From NCBI GenBank assembly GCA_030063045.1, contig JAQSEB010000016.1:682001-746000 (forward strand): a stretch of DNA of 64,000 nt, read 5' to 3'. Below the pieces are notes generated by a model. It saw nothing but the letters and a program-made list of their open reading frames with translations. It was not told where the DNA came from and made no database searches. Origin of the DNA: Pratylenchus scribneri. Lineage: Eukaryota; Nematoda; Chromadorea; Rhabditida; Pratylenchidae. Within the stretch, counting starts at the first letter, position 1. Every line of letters starts with the position of its first letter. The position numbers and the translations under genes were made by a program. Below are positions 22,153 through 33,521 of this stretch, in pieces.

Positions 22153-24224
22153 ATGAATTATGAAGATTATATTTACGAAGAAGTGGTCCATGATTTTGAT
22201 AGCGACATCGAAAATATTAATCCAGCAACAACAAAACGACCACGATTAGATTATCATGAAATCAAACGTTTCACCGATGAGAATGTCTTTGAACAATGGA
22301 TCAAAGGGAGTGAATGGACAAAGTAAAATATAATTATAATAAATTAATTAAATTTAATTAACTATTAAGAGAAGACAATAGAGGAAAACAAATTCAACAT
22401 TATTATTGCAAATTCAATAGGCGGAAGAAGGGATATTCGTGCAAAGCAAGGCTCCGTGTGATCAGGCCTTTCGACTCTAATTTGATACGTGTGGAGCAAA
22501 GCGATGTTGAGCATAACCATGAACCGACTGTCACATTGGAAGGCCCGATGAAATTGACAGACGAAGCAAACAAATTCATCGACGATCAATTGATTTTGGG
22601 AAGGACCCCACAACAAATTAGAAATGCTTTTCAAGATGTAAGGTTTATAAAATCATTAATATTTTCTATTCTTAATTTTTCAGGCTTATCGGGATCATCT
22701 AAATGATGTGCCAAATCTTCTTCAAATTCAAAATCGAATTCAGCGCGTGCGACGGAAGAAGACGGTGACTCAACCAACTCTTGAAGAGTTTGAGAAGGCC
22801 ATCATTGACAAATTTGCACCAAATGAAGAGGATGAGCACCATCCATTCCTCGTCCACTCAAAAATTGACCAAGAGGCCGGCAAATTTGTTTTCGTCATCA
22901 CGTCAAAAAAACTGCAAGAATTGGCTCAACCGCAATTGGCCATGCACCTGGATGCCACCTACAAAATTGTGCACAGCGGCCACCCAATTTTTGTAATTTA
23001 TTTTTAATAAATTAAATGATATTTATTCTTTTAGATTTCTGGCTTTTCGGACGCCAATCACAAGTTCTTCCCTGTCTACTTGGCAATTTGCTCCAACGAA
23101 GATGAATGGTGCTTCTCGGCCCTCGTCGACGTGATCAAAGAGGAAATGGGCGAAGATATTACAATCATTGGGGATGGTGCTCGGTCAATTACGGCAGCAT
23201 GTGAGGCGGCCGAATTGCGGAGAGCAACGTGCTGGTTTCACGCAAAACAGGCAATAAAAAAAAGAATGCAAAAGAAGCAGTTTGACTGGGGCCCAATAAA
23301 CAATGGCTTAAATTTGCTGCAGTGCTCATCCAATGAATTGGAATTTTTTCAAGGTTAATTTTTTAAATATAATTTAAAATAAAAAATAAATTTAGCTGCC
23401 CGACTTTTGGACAAACATTTTGAGCAATTGGTCGATGCTCAAACATTGGATGAATGGCGAGCTTGGATGCGCGAGTGGGTGGGCAGATATGATGAAAATG
23501 GACCGGAAATTCGATTTGAAGCAGCACCAATTCATGGCTGGTAAATGATAAAATTTATAAAAATATAATGAAAATAAAATTTAGGTACGAAGGATTCGGC
23601 ACTCATTTGTCAACAAATAATGGCCTCGAATCAATTAATGAAAAGCTCAAAACGAGGGAAACATTGCGCAAAAAACTCCCATTGATGGCTTTTTTGGATA
23701 CTACAGCGGGCACAGTTTTCCACTGGTCTTCATGTCCAGATCATCAGGTTTAATAAAATAAATATTAAAAAAATATAATAATAATTAAGGTGGCAGAAAC
23801 ATTTCCGAAGGTCGAGAAAAGAGTTTTTGATGATGCTGCCGCTCTGCGCCAAGAAGGACGCAATTTGATCAAATTGATGCCTGCAAGAGTGTTCATCATG
23901 CCATCCAGCCAATTTTTGCATTGCACACGAGAACAACTTGGTCAAACACATCAACGCTTAGTCATGGGGCAGTATCAATCGTGGAATGAATTTGCCAATT
24001 TGAAGACAAAGATTCACATTATTTCCCCCTCACAAAATGTCCCAAATTTATATTTTTGTTCATGTTTTATTGGCTGCAAAAAAGCCCCGTGCAAACATTC
24101 TGTCCTGGTCATGCATTTTTTGAACAAAACTCTTGACAATCCCTTTCCACCTTCCAATCCTATTGAGCCAAAACGAAAAAAGGGCCGTCCCCCTCTAGCC
24201 AAAAATGCTTTATCCTTCGAGTGA
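22153..24224 (+). CDS. MULE transposase (FLYWCH/WRKY-GCM-like zinc finger, DDE, SWIM)
   Basis: Seven exons are 22153-22322, 22370-22637, 22684-22992, 23035-23353, 23396-23540, 23585-23747 and 23790-24224. All phases join to a 602-residue ORF. The N-terminal zinc-finger-like region has YYCKF, SCKARLRV and HNHEP (about residues 70-105). Candidate catalytic residues are D236 (MHLDATYK), D296 (IIGDGARS) and E419 (NNGLESINEK). The CWFH motif typical of MULE DDE domains is at 315-318. A SWIM finger, C548-S-C550 then C559-K-H561, lies near the C-terminus, followed by a basic tail PKRKKGRPP resembling an AT-hook or nuclear localisation signal. It would bind the TIRs and catalyse cut-and-paste transposition in the nucleus. 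No stop or frameshift is seen, so it may be active. Each intron is short (about 32-50 bp). Confidence 0.94.
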
Positions 24225-24877
24225 TTTAACTTTTATGCCCATTATTCATCTTTATTTATTTTTTTGCATTATCATTTTTTCCTTTTTCCGCATTTTCCAT
24301 AAAGAATAAAATATTTTATACATTATTGTTGATATTTTTAGAATGTGTAATATTAAAAACAGCAAATAAAACTTGAAAAGGTTGCCAAGCCATGTAAACA
24401 AACATGATGAAGCGTTGTGGGTTGCATGATTTTTTGTTTGAATAATTCAATTATTCCATCCTAGTATATTTTTTTCTAATTCATTAAGTATTTATTAATC
24501 CAAAATATTTTATTGATAAGCATTAATTAATTAATTTTTTTAATTTACGCACGCATAATGCGTATTGGAGTATGCGAACGAATGCGGGATGAGAGATAGG
24601 CATGAGGAAGGGAGCAGAGAAGAAGGGAAATCTTTACGGGTTAAAAGAATTGAAATTACGGGTTAAAAAAATGTTCCTATTTTTTACGGGTTAAAAAAAT
24701 TGAAAGTACGGGTTAAAAAAATGCACACCCTCAAAAATTTAATTCAATTCGCTGAATTTAAATAAGGAATAAGGATGAATTGCGAATGTACGAACTGCCA
24801 ATGTACGAATTGCCCTTAACCCATAAAGGCTAAGATTAGATAGTTTAGTTTATCACAAACGTCGGTTACGTATTTGG

Positions 24878-25723
24878 CGTGGTTGTGCGATTCCTAAAAA
24901 GTGCCAAATAGTTGAAATTCCTAAAAAAGTGCCAAATTGTTGAAATTCCTAAAAAAGTGCCAAATTGTTGAAATTCCTAAAAAAAAAATGCCAAATTGTT
25001 GAATTTCCTCAAAAAAGTGCCAAAAAATTAAGTGCCAAAATAATAAATAAATGAGAAATATTGCAAAATTGTTAATAAAAGGAAAAATTGAATGATTTGA
25101 AATAAATATTCGATGTTCCCTTGTACTTTAATCCTTCCATTTTAGATCTTTATCCCTCTTAATCCGCTTACTCCCTTTTATCCGGCATAATCACGCGCAC
25201 TTTCGGGCTTCAGGCGCGGCCCACGTGCCTTTGGCACGTTTATCCTTCACCTCTGACTTATTTTGTACCTTAATCCTTCCATTTTGAACCTTAATCCCTC
25301 CATTTTGAACCTTAATCCCTCTTAATCCGCCTTAATCCCCCTTTATCTGGCTTAATCCTCCTTTATCCGGTAATTATATTTTTTAATACATCTCGAGAAA
25401 TTTTATAACGACAAAAAATTTTGCAATATTTCTCATTTATTTATTATTTTGGCACTTAGTTTTTTGGCACTTTTTTGAGGAAATTCAACAATTTGGCACT
25501 TTTTTTAGGAATTTCAACAATTTGGCACTTTTTTTAGGAATTTCAACAATTTGGCACTTTTTTTAGGAATTTCAACAATTTGGCACTTTTTTTAGGAATT
25601 TCAACAATTTGGCACTTTTTTTAGGAATTTCAACAATTTGGCACTTTTTTTAGGAATTTCAACAATTTGGCACTTTTTTAGGAATTTCAACAATTTGGCA
25701 CTTTTTAGGAAACGCCACAGCAC
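24878..25723. mobile_element. Foldback MULE-like non-autonomous element 1
   Basis: The arms consist of tandem copies of a ~28-bp unit containing AAATTCCTAAAAAAGTGCC: left about 24,890-25,030, right, inverted and longer, about 25,450-25,715. It is flanked by CGTATTTGG at 24,869-24,877 and 25,724-25,732 (9 bp, or 8 bp if the terminal C belongs to the element). The sister segment keeps a single CGTATTTGG near 35,712. The interior (25,130-25,380) shares CTTAATCC and CGCGCACTTTCGGG sequence with the foldback end of the neighbouring MULE. No ORF. Confidence 0.85.
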
Positions 25724-25912
25724 CGTATTTGGGACGTCCATTCTCTCAGGATAGAAGATTCCCAAAAAAGGACGCAACATAAATTTATTCCCAAATCATA
25801 ATTTACAGAGATTGTTGCATGAGAAAGAAATAAAAATAACACAATTTTTACAAAAGTGATGGTTAAGAATTATTTTGGACAGAGATTTTTTGTTTATTTT
25901 ACATTTCATTAT

Positions 25913-27587
25913 TTATTTCATTGCCATAGTATCTGCGGCACTTTTTATGACAGTAATTTTCATTTGGCCGTTTCGCTCGCGTGGTGCTACAAGTATGAAA
26001 ATCCAATTGTAATAGAGCACACAGAGAGTGAAATTCAGTGTAGCCATAGCAGCGATAAAATTGGCGACAAAAAGATTCACCAATGAAGGCAATATCTTAA
26101 AATGACATTTTTATTATAATTTTTTTTTATTTTTAGCACATTTTTTTATTTTAATTATTTTTCTCAATCTCATTTATATTCATACTTACTTTGGTTATAT
26201 TTACAAACTGGTAAATAAATGCCGGCAATACTTCCATAAGAATTTCGCAAATAATGGTAAATTTTACAACTCGATTTTTCTGAAATTTTTTATTAATTAT
26301 ATTTTAATTTTTATTAATATTTAAATAAATTACATATATTCATAAATATAATTTATTAGAATATTTTTTTATCCATATTATTATCACATACAATTTTTTT
26401 GGCCAATTCCTTTTCCTTCTTTAAGCAATAAAAGAAAAAAGCGCTACAAAAAAGGTCCAATCCTCCAGTGATCAATTTCACAGCAGTCTGAGGAATAAAA
26501 CCAAACTTCGGCGAAGTGTTCATTAAAGGTGGTGTTTTGAGAACTGTTTTAAATTTGAATAATTTTTAATATTTATTTGATTTAAACAAATATTTTTTTT
26601 TATTAATAATATAACTTCTATTGCTGGTTCGAAATTATTTCAAAAATTATAAAAATATTATATGTATTTTAATTAAAAAATTTTTTTACCTATGGCCGGG
26701 TCCAATGGCATTTCAAAAAAATACCAAATTATTGTTAAAATATAAATCAAAGGGGTCAAAAATGCTGCTCCCCGAACGTAATATTTTCGGTAATGCATAA
26801 AACTAATTGGGAAGCGAATGATCAAAATGCGCTCCACTGTCAGGATTAATGACAAATATGGTTGCATATAATTGTATGGTCCCGAGATGTCTTGGATCAT
26901 AACTACCACATAGAAATTTGTGCGTGGATCCCACAGTCCGAATGCCTGGATGAAAATTTAGTTTAATGCAAAACTTATATTAAACTTCAATATAATTAAT
27001 TTTTTTATAATCTTTTATTATTAAATTTGCGTGGTGCTTTCAGAAGGATCCAAAAAATTTATAAAAATTTGTTTATTAAAAGAATATGAATTATGGGTTA
27101 ATATATTTTTTATTTACTAATATTTTTGGGATTTAATATAGTAAAAGGGGGAGAAAATATATTTAGAAAAAATGAGGTCTCTATAATTCATCTCAAAATT
27201 GAATAAATAGCAGAAAAAAATGTAAAATGAAATGATTGAAAATTTATTATAATTATTTTTTTTTAAATTTCAAAGAAAAAAATATTTTAAAATCTCAAAA
27301 AATTAACTACTCACTTTCTGCAAATAAGTAAAAAAGCCCCAGATCATCATTATAGTATGGGCGCCTAAAAACAATTTCATAACAGCCGAAATTTTCACAG
27401 ATAATTTGCCAAATATTGGCGCAAAAATTAACAAATTCGCTAACAGTAAAAGAGAAGTTATTTGAAAGCAGAGCACAAATCCAATCTGCGCATTGCTGAC
27501 CGCCATTGTGAGTGTATCATTTGTTGATGTATAATAGTGATTCGGATTTGTAGAAAATGTAAAAATGGGAATTGGTGCGGATTGCAT
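25913..27587 (-). CDS. Seven-transmembrane serpentine (chemoreceptor-like) GPCR, copy 1
   Basis: Exons in transcript order are 27587-27315, 26945-26690, 26543-26392, 26279-26190 and 26095-25913. Phases all join, giving 317 aa. The N-terminus carries NDTLT, a possible glycosylation site. Hydrophobic helices follow: TM1 around FQITSLLLLANLLIF, TM2 around LFLGAHTIMMIWGFF, TM3 ending in TVERILIIRFP (an ER-I variant of the DRY position), TM4 around FLTPLIYILTIIWYF, TM5 around GGLDLFCSAFFFYCL with a basic KKEKELAKK loop, TM6 around IICEILMEVLPAFIY, and TM7 around FIAAMATLNFTLCVL. The cytoplasmic tail is short. Length and exon layout fit nematode chemosensory receptors, but I cannot assign a class. 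A minisatellite begins only 116-120 bp upstream of the ATG. Confidence 0.87.
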
Positions 27588-27702
27588 CTTCTTTTGTCCA
27601 CAGCTCAGGATGCGACTATTATTTTATATCTTTAAAATTCACTCAAAATTTGTTTAAAAACGTCCGAGGTCTAATCCACAAAAAAGACCCAGTATAAATA
27701 AT

Positions 27703-28359
27703 AATGTTCGCCAAGTTTTAAAATGTTCGCCAAGTTTTAAAAGGTTCGCCAAGTTTTAAAATGTTCGCCAAGTTTTAAAATGTTCGCCAAGTTTTAAAAT
27801 GTTCGCCAATTTTAAAATGTTCGCCAAGTTTTAAAATGTTCGCCAAGTTTTAAAAATGTTCACCAAGTTTTAAAATGTTCGCCAAGTTGTAAAATGTTCG
27901 CCAAGTTTTAAAAATGTTCGCCAAGTTTTAAAAATAAATATTCGCCAAGTTTTAAAATGTTCGCCAAGTTTTAAAATGTTCGCCAAGTTTTAAAATGTTC
28001 GCCAAGTTTTAAAATGTTCGCCAAGTTTTAAAAATGTTCGCTAATTTTTAAAAATGTTCGCCAAGTTTTAAAATGTTCGCCAAGTTTTAAAATGTTCGCC
28101 AAGTTTTAAAATGTTCGCCAAGTTTTAAAATGTTCGCCAAGTTTTTAAATTTTCGCCAAATTTTAAAAATGTTCGCCAAGTTTTAAAATGTTCGCCAAGT
28201 TTTATAAATGTTCGCCAAGTTTTAAAATGTTCGCCAAGTTTTAAAAATGTTCACCAAATTTTAAAATGTTCGCCAAGTTTTAAAATGTTCGCCAAGTTTT
28301 AAAAATGTTCGCCAAGTTTTAAAATGTTCGCCAAGTTTTAAAATGTTCGCCAAGTTTTA
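27703..28359. repeat. Promoter-proximal minisatellite of receptor copy 1
   Basis: About 33 tandem copies of a 19-20-bp unit TTCGCCAAGTTTTAAAATG with small indels and a few TAAATATTCGCC variants. There are no unique spacers, so it is not CRISPR-like. It lies just upstream of the receptor start on the minus strand. The homologous array in unit 2 is about 330 bp longer. Confidence 0.95.
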
Positions 28360-29424
28360 TTTCTTTACGGAATGTTTGTCGGAATTTTTTTCCAGATAAT
28401 TCCGAATCGAGTCGGTCTAAAAATTTGAAAGTTTTTGATTTTGTTTAAGAATTTTTATTCAAATAATCGGTTCGTAAAAGTCATCATAAACAATTGTGAA
28501 AATTGTGTGATATTATGTGAATTATCTGACTGAGTGGTCATTGAAATTGAAAATCGCAATTGGTTGAAATACATATTTGTATCCCGACAACTTGCACTAT
28601 TTAAAAGGAAAGATTGTTCCGCGTGCTTTTTAAATTAAAAATAAAAATTTTCGGTGTGAATAACAAAAGCCTAGTCACGCCAAAGCCCACTTGGAAATTA
28701 TTTAAATTATCGGAATAATAATAAAATAAAAATAAAATATCAACAAATTAACTACAAAATTGAAGGTCAAGACAATTTGGCTTGTTTATAAATTATATTC
28801 ATGTTAAAAAGAAAATATCCACTTAAAAACTGCCATCAAAATTCATGTAACGCCCACATAAAAATTAAATTATATTTGTACGGTTGATGAATGCACAAAG
28901 ACAAAATTCGAATGGAATTGGAGGAATATGCAAGGCGGAAATGAAAATGCATGATTTTTACACGAATTTTTATTCGATTTTGCCACCATAAATAATATTT
29001 AATTTAATTAATTAAATGAACTGTAGAAAATATGCAAGCAATATGATTTGAAGTAGAATAAATTGTTCCTCACTCTAGAGTTCTAGATTAGAGATAGAGA
29101 GCTCGTAAACAAAAATTGTAGAAATGGGAACGAGTTCCACCGATTTCTGGGACAAAGTTCCCTAAATTCGTAAACAAAGAGGTTCGCTTGATTTTAAAAA
29201 AAGATTTCCGTATTTATCCCCGATTACATTTTTATATTATACCTAGTCCCGTTTTTTGCAGATTTGTTTTCAAAATATAAAGGACACATTTTGGATATAC
29301 TTTAGTGAACCACCCACGAAATTTTCAGGTTAAACTGGTTTCATTCAATCTCTCATGGCTTCTAATGAACAAAATAGGCAATGGCAATGTGCGGAAATGT
29401 GGTTTCATCAAAAAAATTAAAAGT
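28360..29424. other. No gene seen (unit 1, between minisatellite and GC-rich island)
   Basis: AT-rich sequence duplicated at 38,684-39,750 with scattered substitutions. I find no splice-supported ORF in either copy. Parallel decay of short frames in both copies suggests it is non-coding. Confidence 0.5.
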
Positions 29425-29750
29425 TACCGTTGCGCAAAGGAATACGTTTTGATACTGCTTCGGTGGGCATTTCAGAAGGGACTCCAACGTGTGCTCCGCC
29501 TTCGCTCCTCACGGCTCACTTAGCTCGCTAGCGCTCACTAAGCTCGCCGCCGGACCGCTCCGTTGTCCGGGTCGGAGCTACGGCTACGCCACTCCGGAGT
29601 CCACTCTTACATTCCTCCGCAGTTCCAACACATTCCAGTGAGATTAAAATGGTCATAACTTTTTTATTTTTGAGTTTTAAAATCACCGATAGATTCGAGC
29701 TTCTCTCATCGAGACGCGTGGAATGCACTATAATACGACCATGTAAAAAA
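29425..29750. repeat. GC-rich island repeat, copy 1
   Basis: A GC-rich core in AT-rich surroundings: GTGGGCATTTCAGAAGGGAC, then inverted segments CTCACTTAGCTCGCTAGCG and CTCACTAAGCTCGC, ending CACTCCGGAGTCCACTC. The right flank has CTCATCGAGACGCGTGGAATG. Related copies lie at 39,750-40,080 and, more diverged, at 33,985-34,200. Confidence 0.7.
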
Positions 29751-30134
29751 ATTCAAAATTTTTTTGAGTTTCGTCCCATAGGGGGGACGGACCAAGCACT
29801 TTTTTGATTTTCTCGAGAAAAAACAAAACTAAAATTTCTAGTCGTTTCTTTTTAAATTATTCTAATTTTTAATTGCATTATTCGTATTTATAATTTTTTT
29901 CGCATTGTTCTGATTTCTGAATTAATTTTAATTTTAAAGCAGATTTTGATTTTCTAATTTCTTCTGTTCTCATTTAAATTATACTATTCTTTATTTACTT
30001 TTTCTTATTAACAGTTTGTTAATAATTTTCTTTTATCTTATTCTAATTCTCAATTTTTTATTTTTTAATTATAAAATTTCTGAGAATCAGAATAAAAATT
30101 CTTTTTTTTTGTTTAAAAATTTCAAATTTATTAC

Positions 30135-30501
30135 GTAAAATTGACGCTTTTAGGCAAAATTTCTTCATTCCAAAGTCGTTCCAAAGCCATTGGGATGGCA
30201 CCGCCAACATTGCACAAAATGGCATTGCTCCTTGCCAACCCAAAATCCGTCGTGTTTTGAGCAACCAAAAGGGCCACCCACTTTTATGATTGTTTGATTA
30301 CCGATATTTGTATTTGGGGAGGCTGTACTAAAATCGCCAATGTTGAAGCCCAATTGTGGTTGTTGCGTCTATAGAAAAAATTTATTCAAGTAAAAAACAT
30401 AAAATAAGAAATATTATTTAAATAAGTAAAAATTTATTTACTTGAACATTCGGAAAGAAGAAAATGGATGTAAATTGAATTAAAAGAAGACATTTATTCA
30501 T
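30135..30501 (-). pseudogene. 5' exons of a receptor-guanylate-cyclase/ANF-receptor-like gene, frameshifted (unit 1)
   Basis: Exon 1 (30501-30442) encodes a 20-residue signal-peptide-like start, MNKCLLLIQFTSIFFF. Exon 2 (30368-30135) continues in phase 0 as TQQPQLGFNIGDFSTASP. Relative to unit 2 there are 4 extra bases in GGGCCACCCACTTTT, shifting the frame after QTIIKV. The shifted frame reads a Cys-rich tail (GCSKHDGFWVGKEQC...) to an early stop. It could be misread as a small secreted Cys-rich peptide of about 88 aa, but the unit 2 frame matches a known domain, so I take this copy to be damaged. No later exons of a receptor were found downstream. Confidence 0.55.
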
Positions 30502-31238
30502 TGCTTTAGTCTTTATTCTTTTGTGGGCTATTTTATATTTTATTTTTTTATATATGATATTTTTTAATTTTAATATATTAGGAGTGGGTGTAATTGAAGG
30601 ATAATACATTTTAATTTGCTTGGCTGTACTATGTATGGTTGCCTTTCAAAAATTGATACAATATTGCTTTATTAAAAAATTAATCTGAATTTAATGAGAA
30701 ATGAATAGCAGGTTTTTATGGAGATTAGCAAATGTTCAATGTTCAGATTAAGCCCAGGTAGAATTACTAATTAAGTCTCGACAAAGTCCTACATTTGCTA
30801 CTCTCATGTAAAAATTTATAGATAAGGAACTAATTTCTGCGGGCAACTTTGAATGCCAAAAGGTTAATTCCTAATACTGTAAATTCTTTTTTAATATCTC
30901 TTAAGGAAATAAAAGTGAATTTAAATGGGGAAAACAAAATCTTAATATTTACCGGACAAATGGGTTATATAAAATATTTAGAAGTTTGGAAAACATATCA
31001 AAATTTTTTACTATTATTGTCAATAAATTTATTAATCAAAATTATAAATAATTTATAAATTTTACAGCGGAAAGGATGCCAATGCCAGTATTTTGCATGC
31101 ACTATGGAAGTGGGAATATTTTTTTGAACCATTTTTGTGGAATTGATTGAATCCAAATTGGTTGACCAATGTGCTGACAAATTCTTTAGGATTCCAAGAA
31201 AAAAATTGGGTAGTAAAATGCTAAAATAATATTTATAG

Positions 31239-32998
31239 AACCTCTCATATTATCGTTACATTGATGTGAAAGATCGGCATCCAAAAATGGCCATATTGCG
31301 AAAATGGCTTTTGTTCAGTGGAAATGATGTTGCCGTCAATGATGATAAACCTCGCATACTCTATGTCGACGGGATTCACACTGAAATGTGCTTTAAAGAA
31401 ATTGGCGATATTTCCAAAGTAAGTTTTATCGGAAAAATGGGATCATACATCATAGGGCCCAGACTCGAAATCATTTAAATGATATACTATATTTAAGAAA
31501 AACCTTATATATAATTTTTTTCGATAATTAATGTTATTTTTCGGAAAATTTAATACTACCCATGATTAGATGAGAATTATAACATTTTTTATTCCACAGG
31601 AATTTCTGCAATCCACCAAGCCAACACCATTCATTGTTTGCTTCACAATACATTATTTGGATGAAGAAGAACGTCGCAATTTTGAAGCAATTCGCCATGT
31701 GAATCAAACAACAAATGAACAATTATCAGTCAAATGCTTTATAATCGAGATCGAGAAGAAATGTGTTTGGCAACAAGACAACCTTTGTGTTGTTCTTCAT
31801 TCCCATCCAATTTTGCCCAATGGCGAAGAACATGAGGGAAATATGCGGTTGATCAACCAAATTGTGGAGAAAATGCCAATTGACAAAATGGAAGATAAAT
31901 TCGTTTACAGCCCAAATCGCCATATTAACATTTACATACCGGTAAGCTCTTTTTATGAGATATCATCAATTCCTTTTAAAATTAATATCGAACAATAAGA
32001 AAATGAAAATAAATAAACAAACACTACGTTATTCAATTTTCGGTACTTTTCGGTTATGCAACTCTCAAGAAAGTCATCAAAAAAATTATGAGAGAGAAAC
32101 CCTCCCCTGGAGGTAATTTTGGGTGCTGCATATCTCACGTCATTTGCATGAGTTACGTGAAATTTAAAAATTAAAAAGTAAAATATCCCTACTTTGTGGG
32201 TAGGAAACCCGAAAAAGTGACAAATTTTATTTTATTTTTTGACCAAATTATGGCTCAATCGACGTATCTTGATGAGTTGACCACGAATCTACCACTGGTT
32301 TCAAAAATTCAAAAGTAAAAAAGTTCACATGTATTGTTAGGATTTCGGTTTAGCCTAGAATTAGGGCCCCGGGGTCAGAGCATAGGAATCGTGACAGTAA
32401 TTTTAAGCTCACACCCAAAATTACCTCTTGGAAACTTTTTTTATATTTTTTTGAATGAGTTTTTTGAGAGTCGCATAACCGAAATTCAGAATTCCATTTA
32501 TATTTATTTTAACATCTATTAATTTATAGGAAATAGATAAACTTATTATTTAAACATATTTTAAATTTGGAAAATATTTAAAATGTAGAAAAAAAACATT
32601 GAAAATATAGAAAACTTTATAATGGTTTAGTGGTTTGCCCAAAATTCACAAAACATATACCATTGGATAGAGCTCGTCTAGACGCATCGAATGGTATATA
32701 TTTTGTCATGGTTTAATTGGTTTTGAACCAAAACCCATAAAATGGTTTAAGAGGTTTAAAACCCTTAATTTTTGATCAAACCACGATAAAATATATATCA
32801 ATCGACGCGTCTTGATGAGATCTATCGATTGGGTATAAGGTTTGGGGGACCAGCAGGACAAACCATTAAACCGTTATAAACTTTTCGACATTTTCAATAT
32901 TTTTTCTCGATATTTTGAATGTTTTTTTTTCTAAATTTTCAATGTTTTTTTTACAAATTAAATACCATCCTTTTAAATTTTAGGGTCAAAAGTGGTGA
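31239..32998 (+). CDS. F-box-like tandem family, copy D, 3' exons only
   Basis: Exons are 31239-31418, 31600-31941 and 32984-32998, corresponding to exons 4-6 of copy C. Exon 4 (WLLFSGNDVAVNDDKPRIL, then EIGDISK) is in frame, unlike C. Exon 5 carries STKPTPFIVCFT, VNQTTNEQLSVKCF and HSHPILPNGEEHEGNMRL. The last exon encodes GQKW and a stop. The F-box-like start and LRR-like exon are missing because the segmental duplication began inside intron 3, so this copy has no evident promoter or start. It is a 5'-truncated duplicate whose frame nonetheless remains open. Expression, if any, would need an upstream start around the duplication junction. Confidence 0.72.
32630..32900. repeat. ACGCGTC-family MITE in copy D last intron (unit 2)
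   Basis: Duplicate of the MITE at 20,275-20,555, sharing ATCAATCGACGCGTCTTGATG with only scattered differences. Confidence 0.75.
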
Positions 32999-33512
32999 AT
33001 GATGATGCGGACATGTCATAATTTGTTGGCATTCAAGACACAATTTAAATTTTGTTTTATATTTTGCGGCTTTATTATTTATTATCAATTCAATTCAATG
33101 GACCGCCGGTTTACAATACAATTAAATTTCAATTCATTCATCCGATACTCGAATAAATATTTTCCATTTGTTTTCACTTATTTTTGATTGAATAAAAAAA
33201 ATTTGATATTGTGGGAATTTTCAGAAAAAATCAAATATTAGTTTTTTATATTTACATAATTAATATGTATATCTGCTGATTTTTATATTAGTAAGAGAAA
33301 GAACAAAATACATATTGTAGCTTATGGGAAATTTTTAAAAATAATTTATCACAAAATTTATTGATTTATTTTAGTTTTACTTTAAAAATTGTAAAAAACA
33401 TTCAATTCGTCAAAAAAAGCTCATTGCGTTTTTTTTTTCGGTTGTACTAGGTATCGATTTGAAATTCCCATAGACTAAATCGACACCTCAGCTTGAGATG
33501 TAATGTGAAATT

Positions 33513-33521
33513 TCAAAAATT
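33513..33521. other. Empty site for the MULE insertion
   Basis: A single TCAAAAATT embedded in GTGAAATTTCAAAAATTTAA. The filled counterpart has this 9-mer on both sides of 21,181-24,730. Confidence 0.95.

Larger units (their letters stand above)
21181..24730 (+). mobile_element. Autonomous MULE (Mutator-like) DNA transposon with 9-bp target duplication
   Basis: Terminal inverted repeats span 21,181-21,280 and 24,633-24,730. They are nearly identical after about 10 terminal bases and are built of repeated TTTTTTTAACCCGTA units. Perfect 9-bp direct repeats TCAAAAATT flank it (21,172-21,180 and 24,731-24,739). The empty site with a single TCAAAAATT is at 33,513-33,521 in the sister segment. It encodes a seven-exon transposase. 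A complete foldback (21,181-22,071) forms its left end. Confidence 0.95.
18812..31184 (+). repeat. Segmental duplication, unit 1
   Basis: Direct tandem copy of 31,185-41,532. It begins TTTAGGATTC and ends GCTGACAAATTC. It contains exons 4-6 of copy C, the MULE, a foldback element, receptor 1, minisatellite 1, the GC-rich island and the frameshifted ectodomain exons. After subtracting the MULE, the foldback and one target duplication each, it is about 7.96 kb, against about 8.29 kb for unit 2. The difference is almost entirely minisatellite length. Confidence 0.9.

Noticed and set aside
22365..22634. Minus-strand ORF overlapping transposase exon 2
   Set aside because: It is a shadow of the well-supported plus-strand transposase exon.
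27703..28359. CRISPR-like array
   Set aside because: Units are contiguous and near identical with no unique spacers, and the DNA is eukaryotic; this is a minisatellite.
30165..30353. Unit 1 frame as a genuine Cys-rich secreted effector
   Set aside because: It arises from a 4-bp insertion relative to unit 2, whose frame matches a known receptor ectodomain start. Kept as a frameshifted copy, with the alternative noted.
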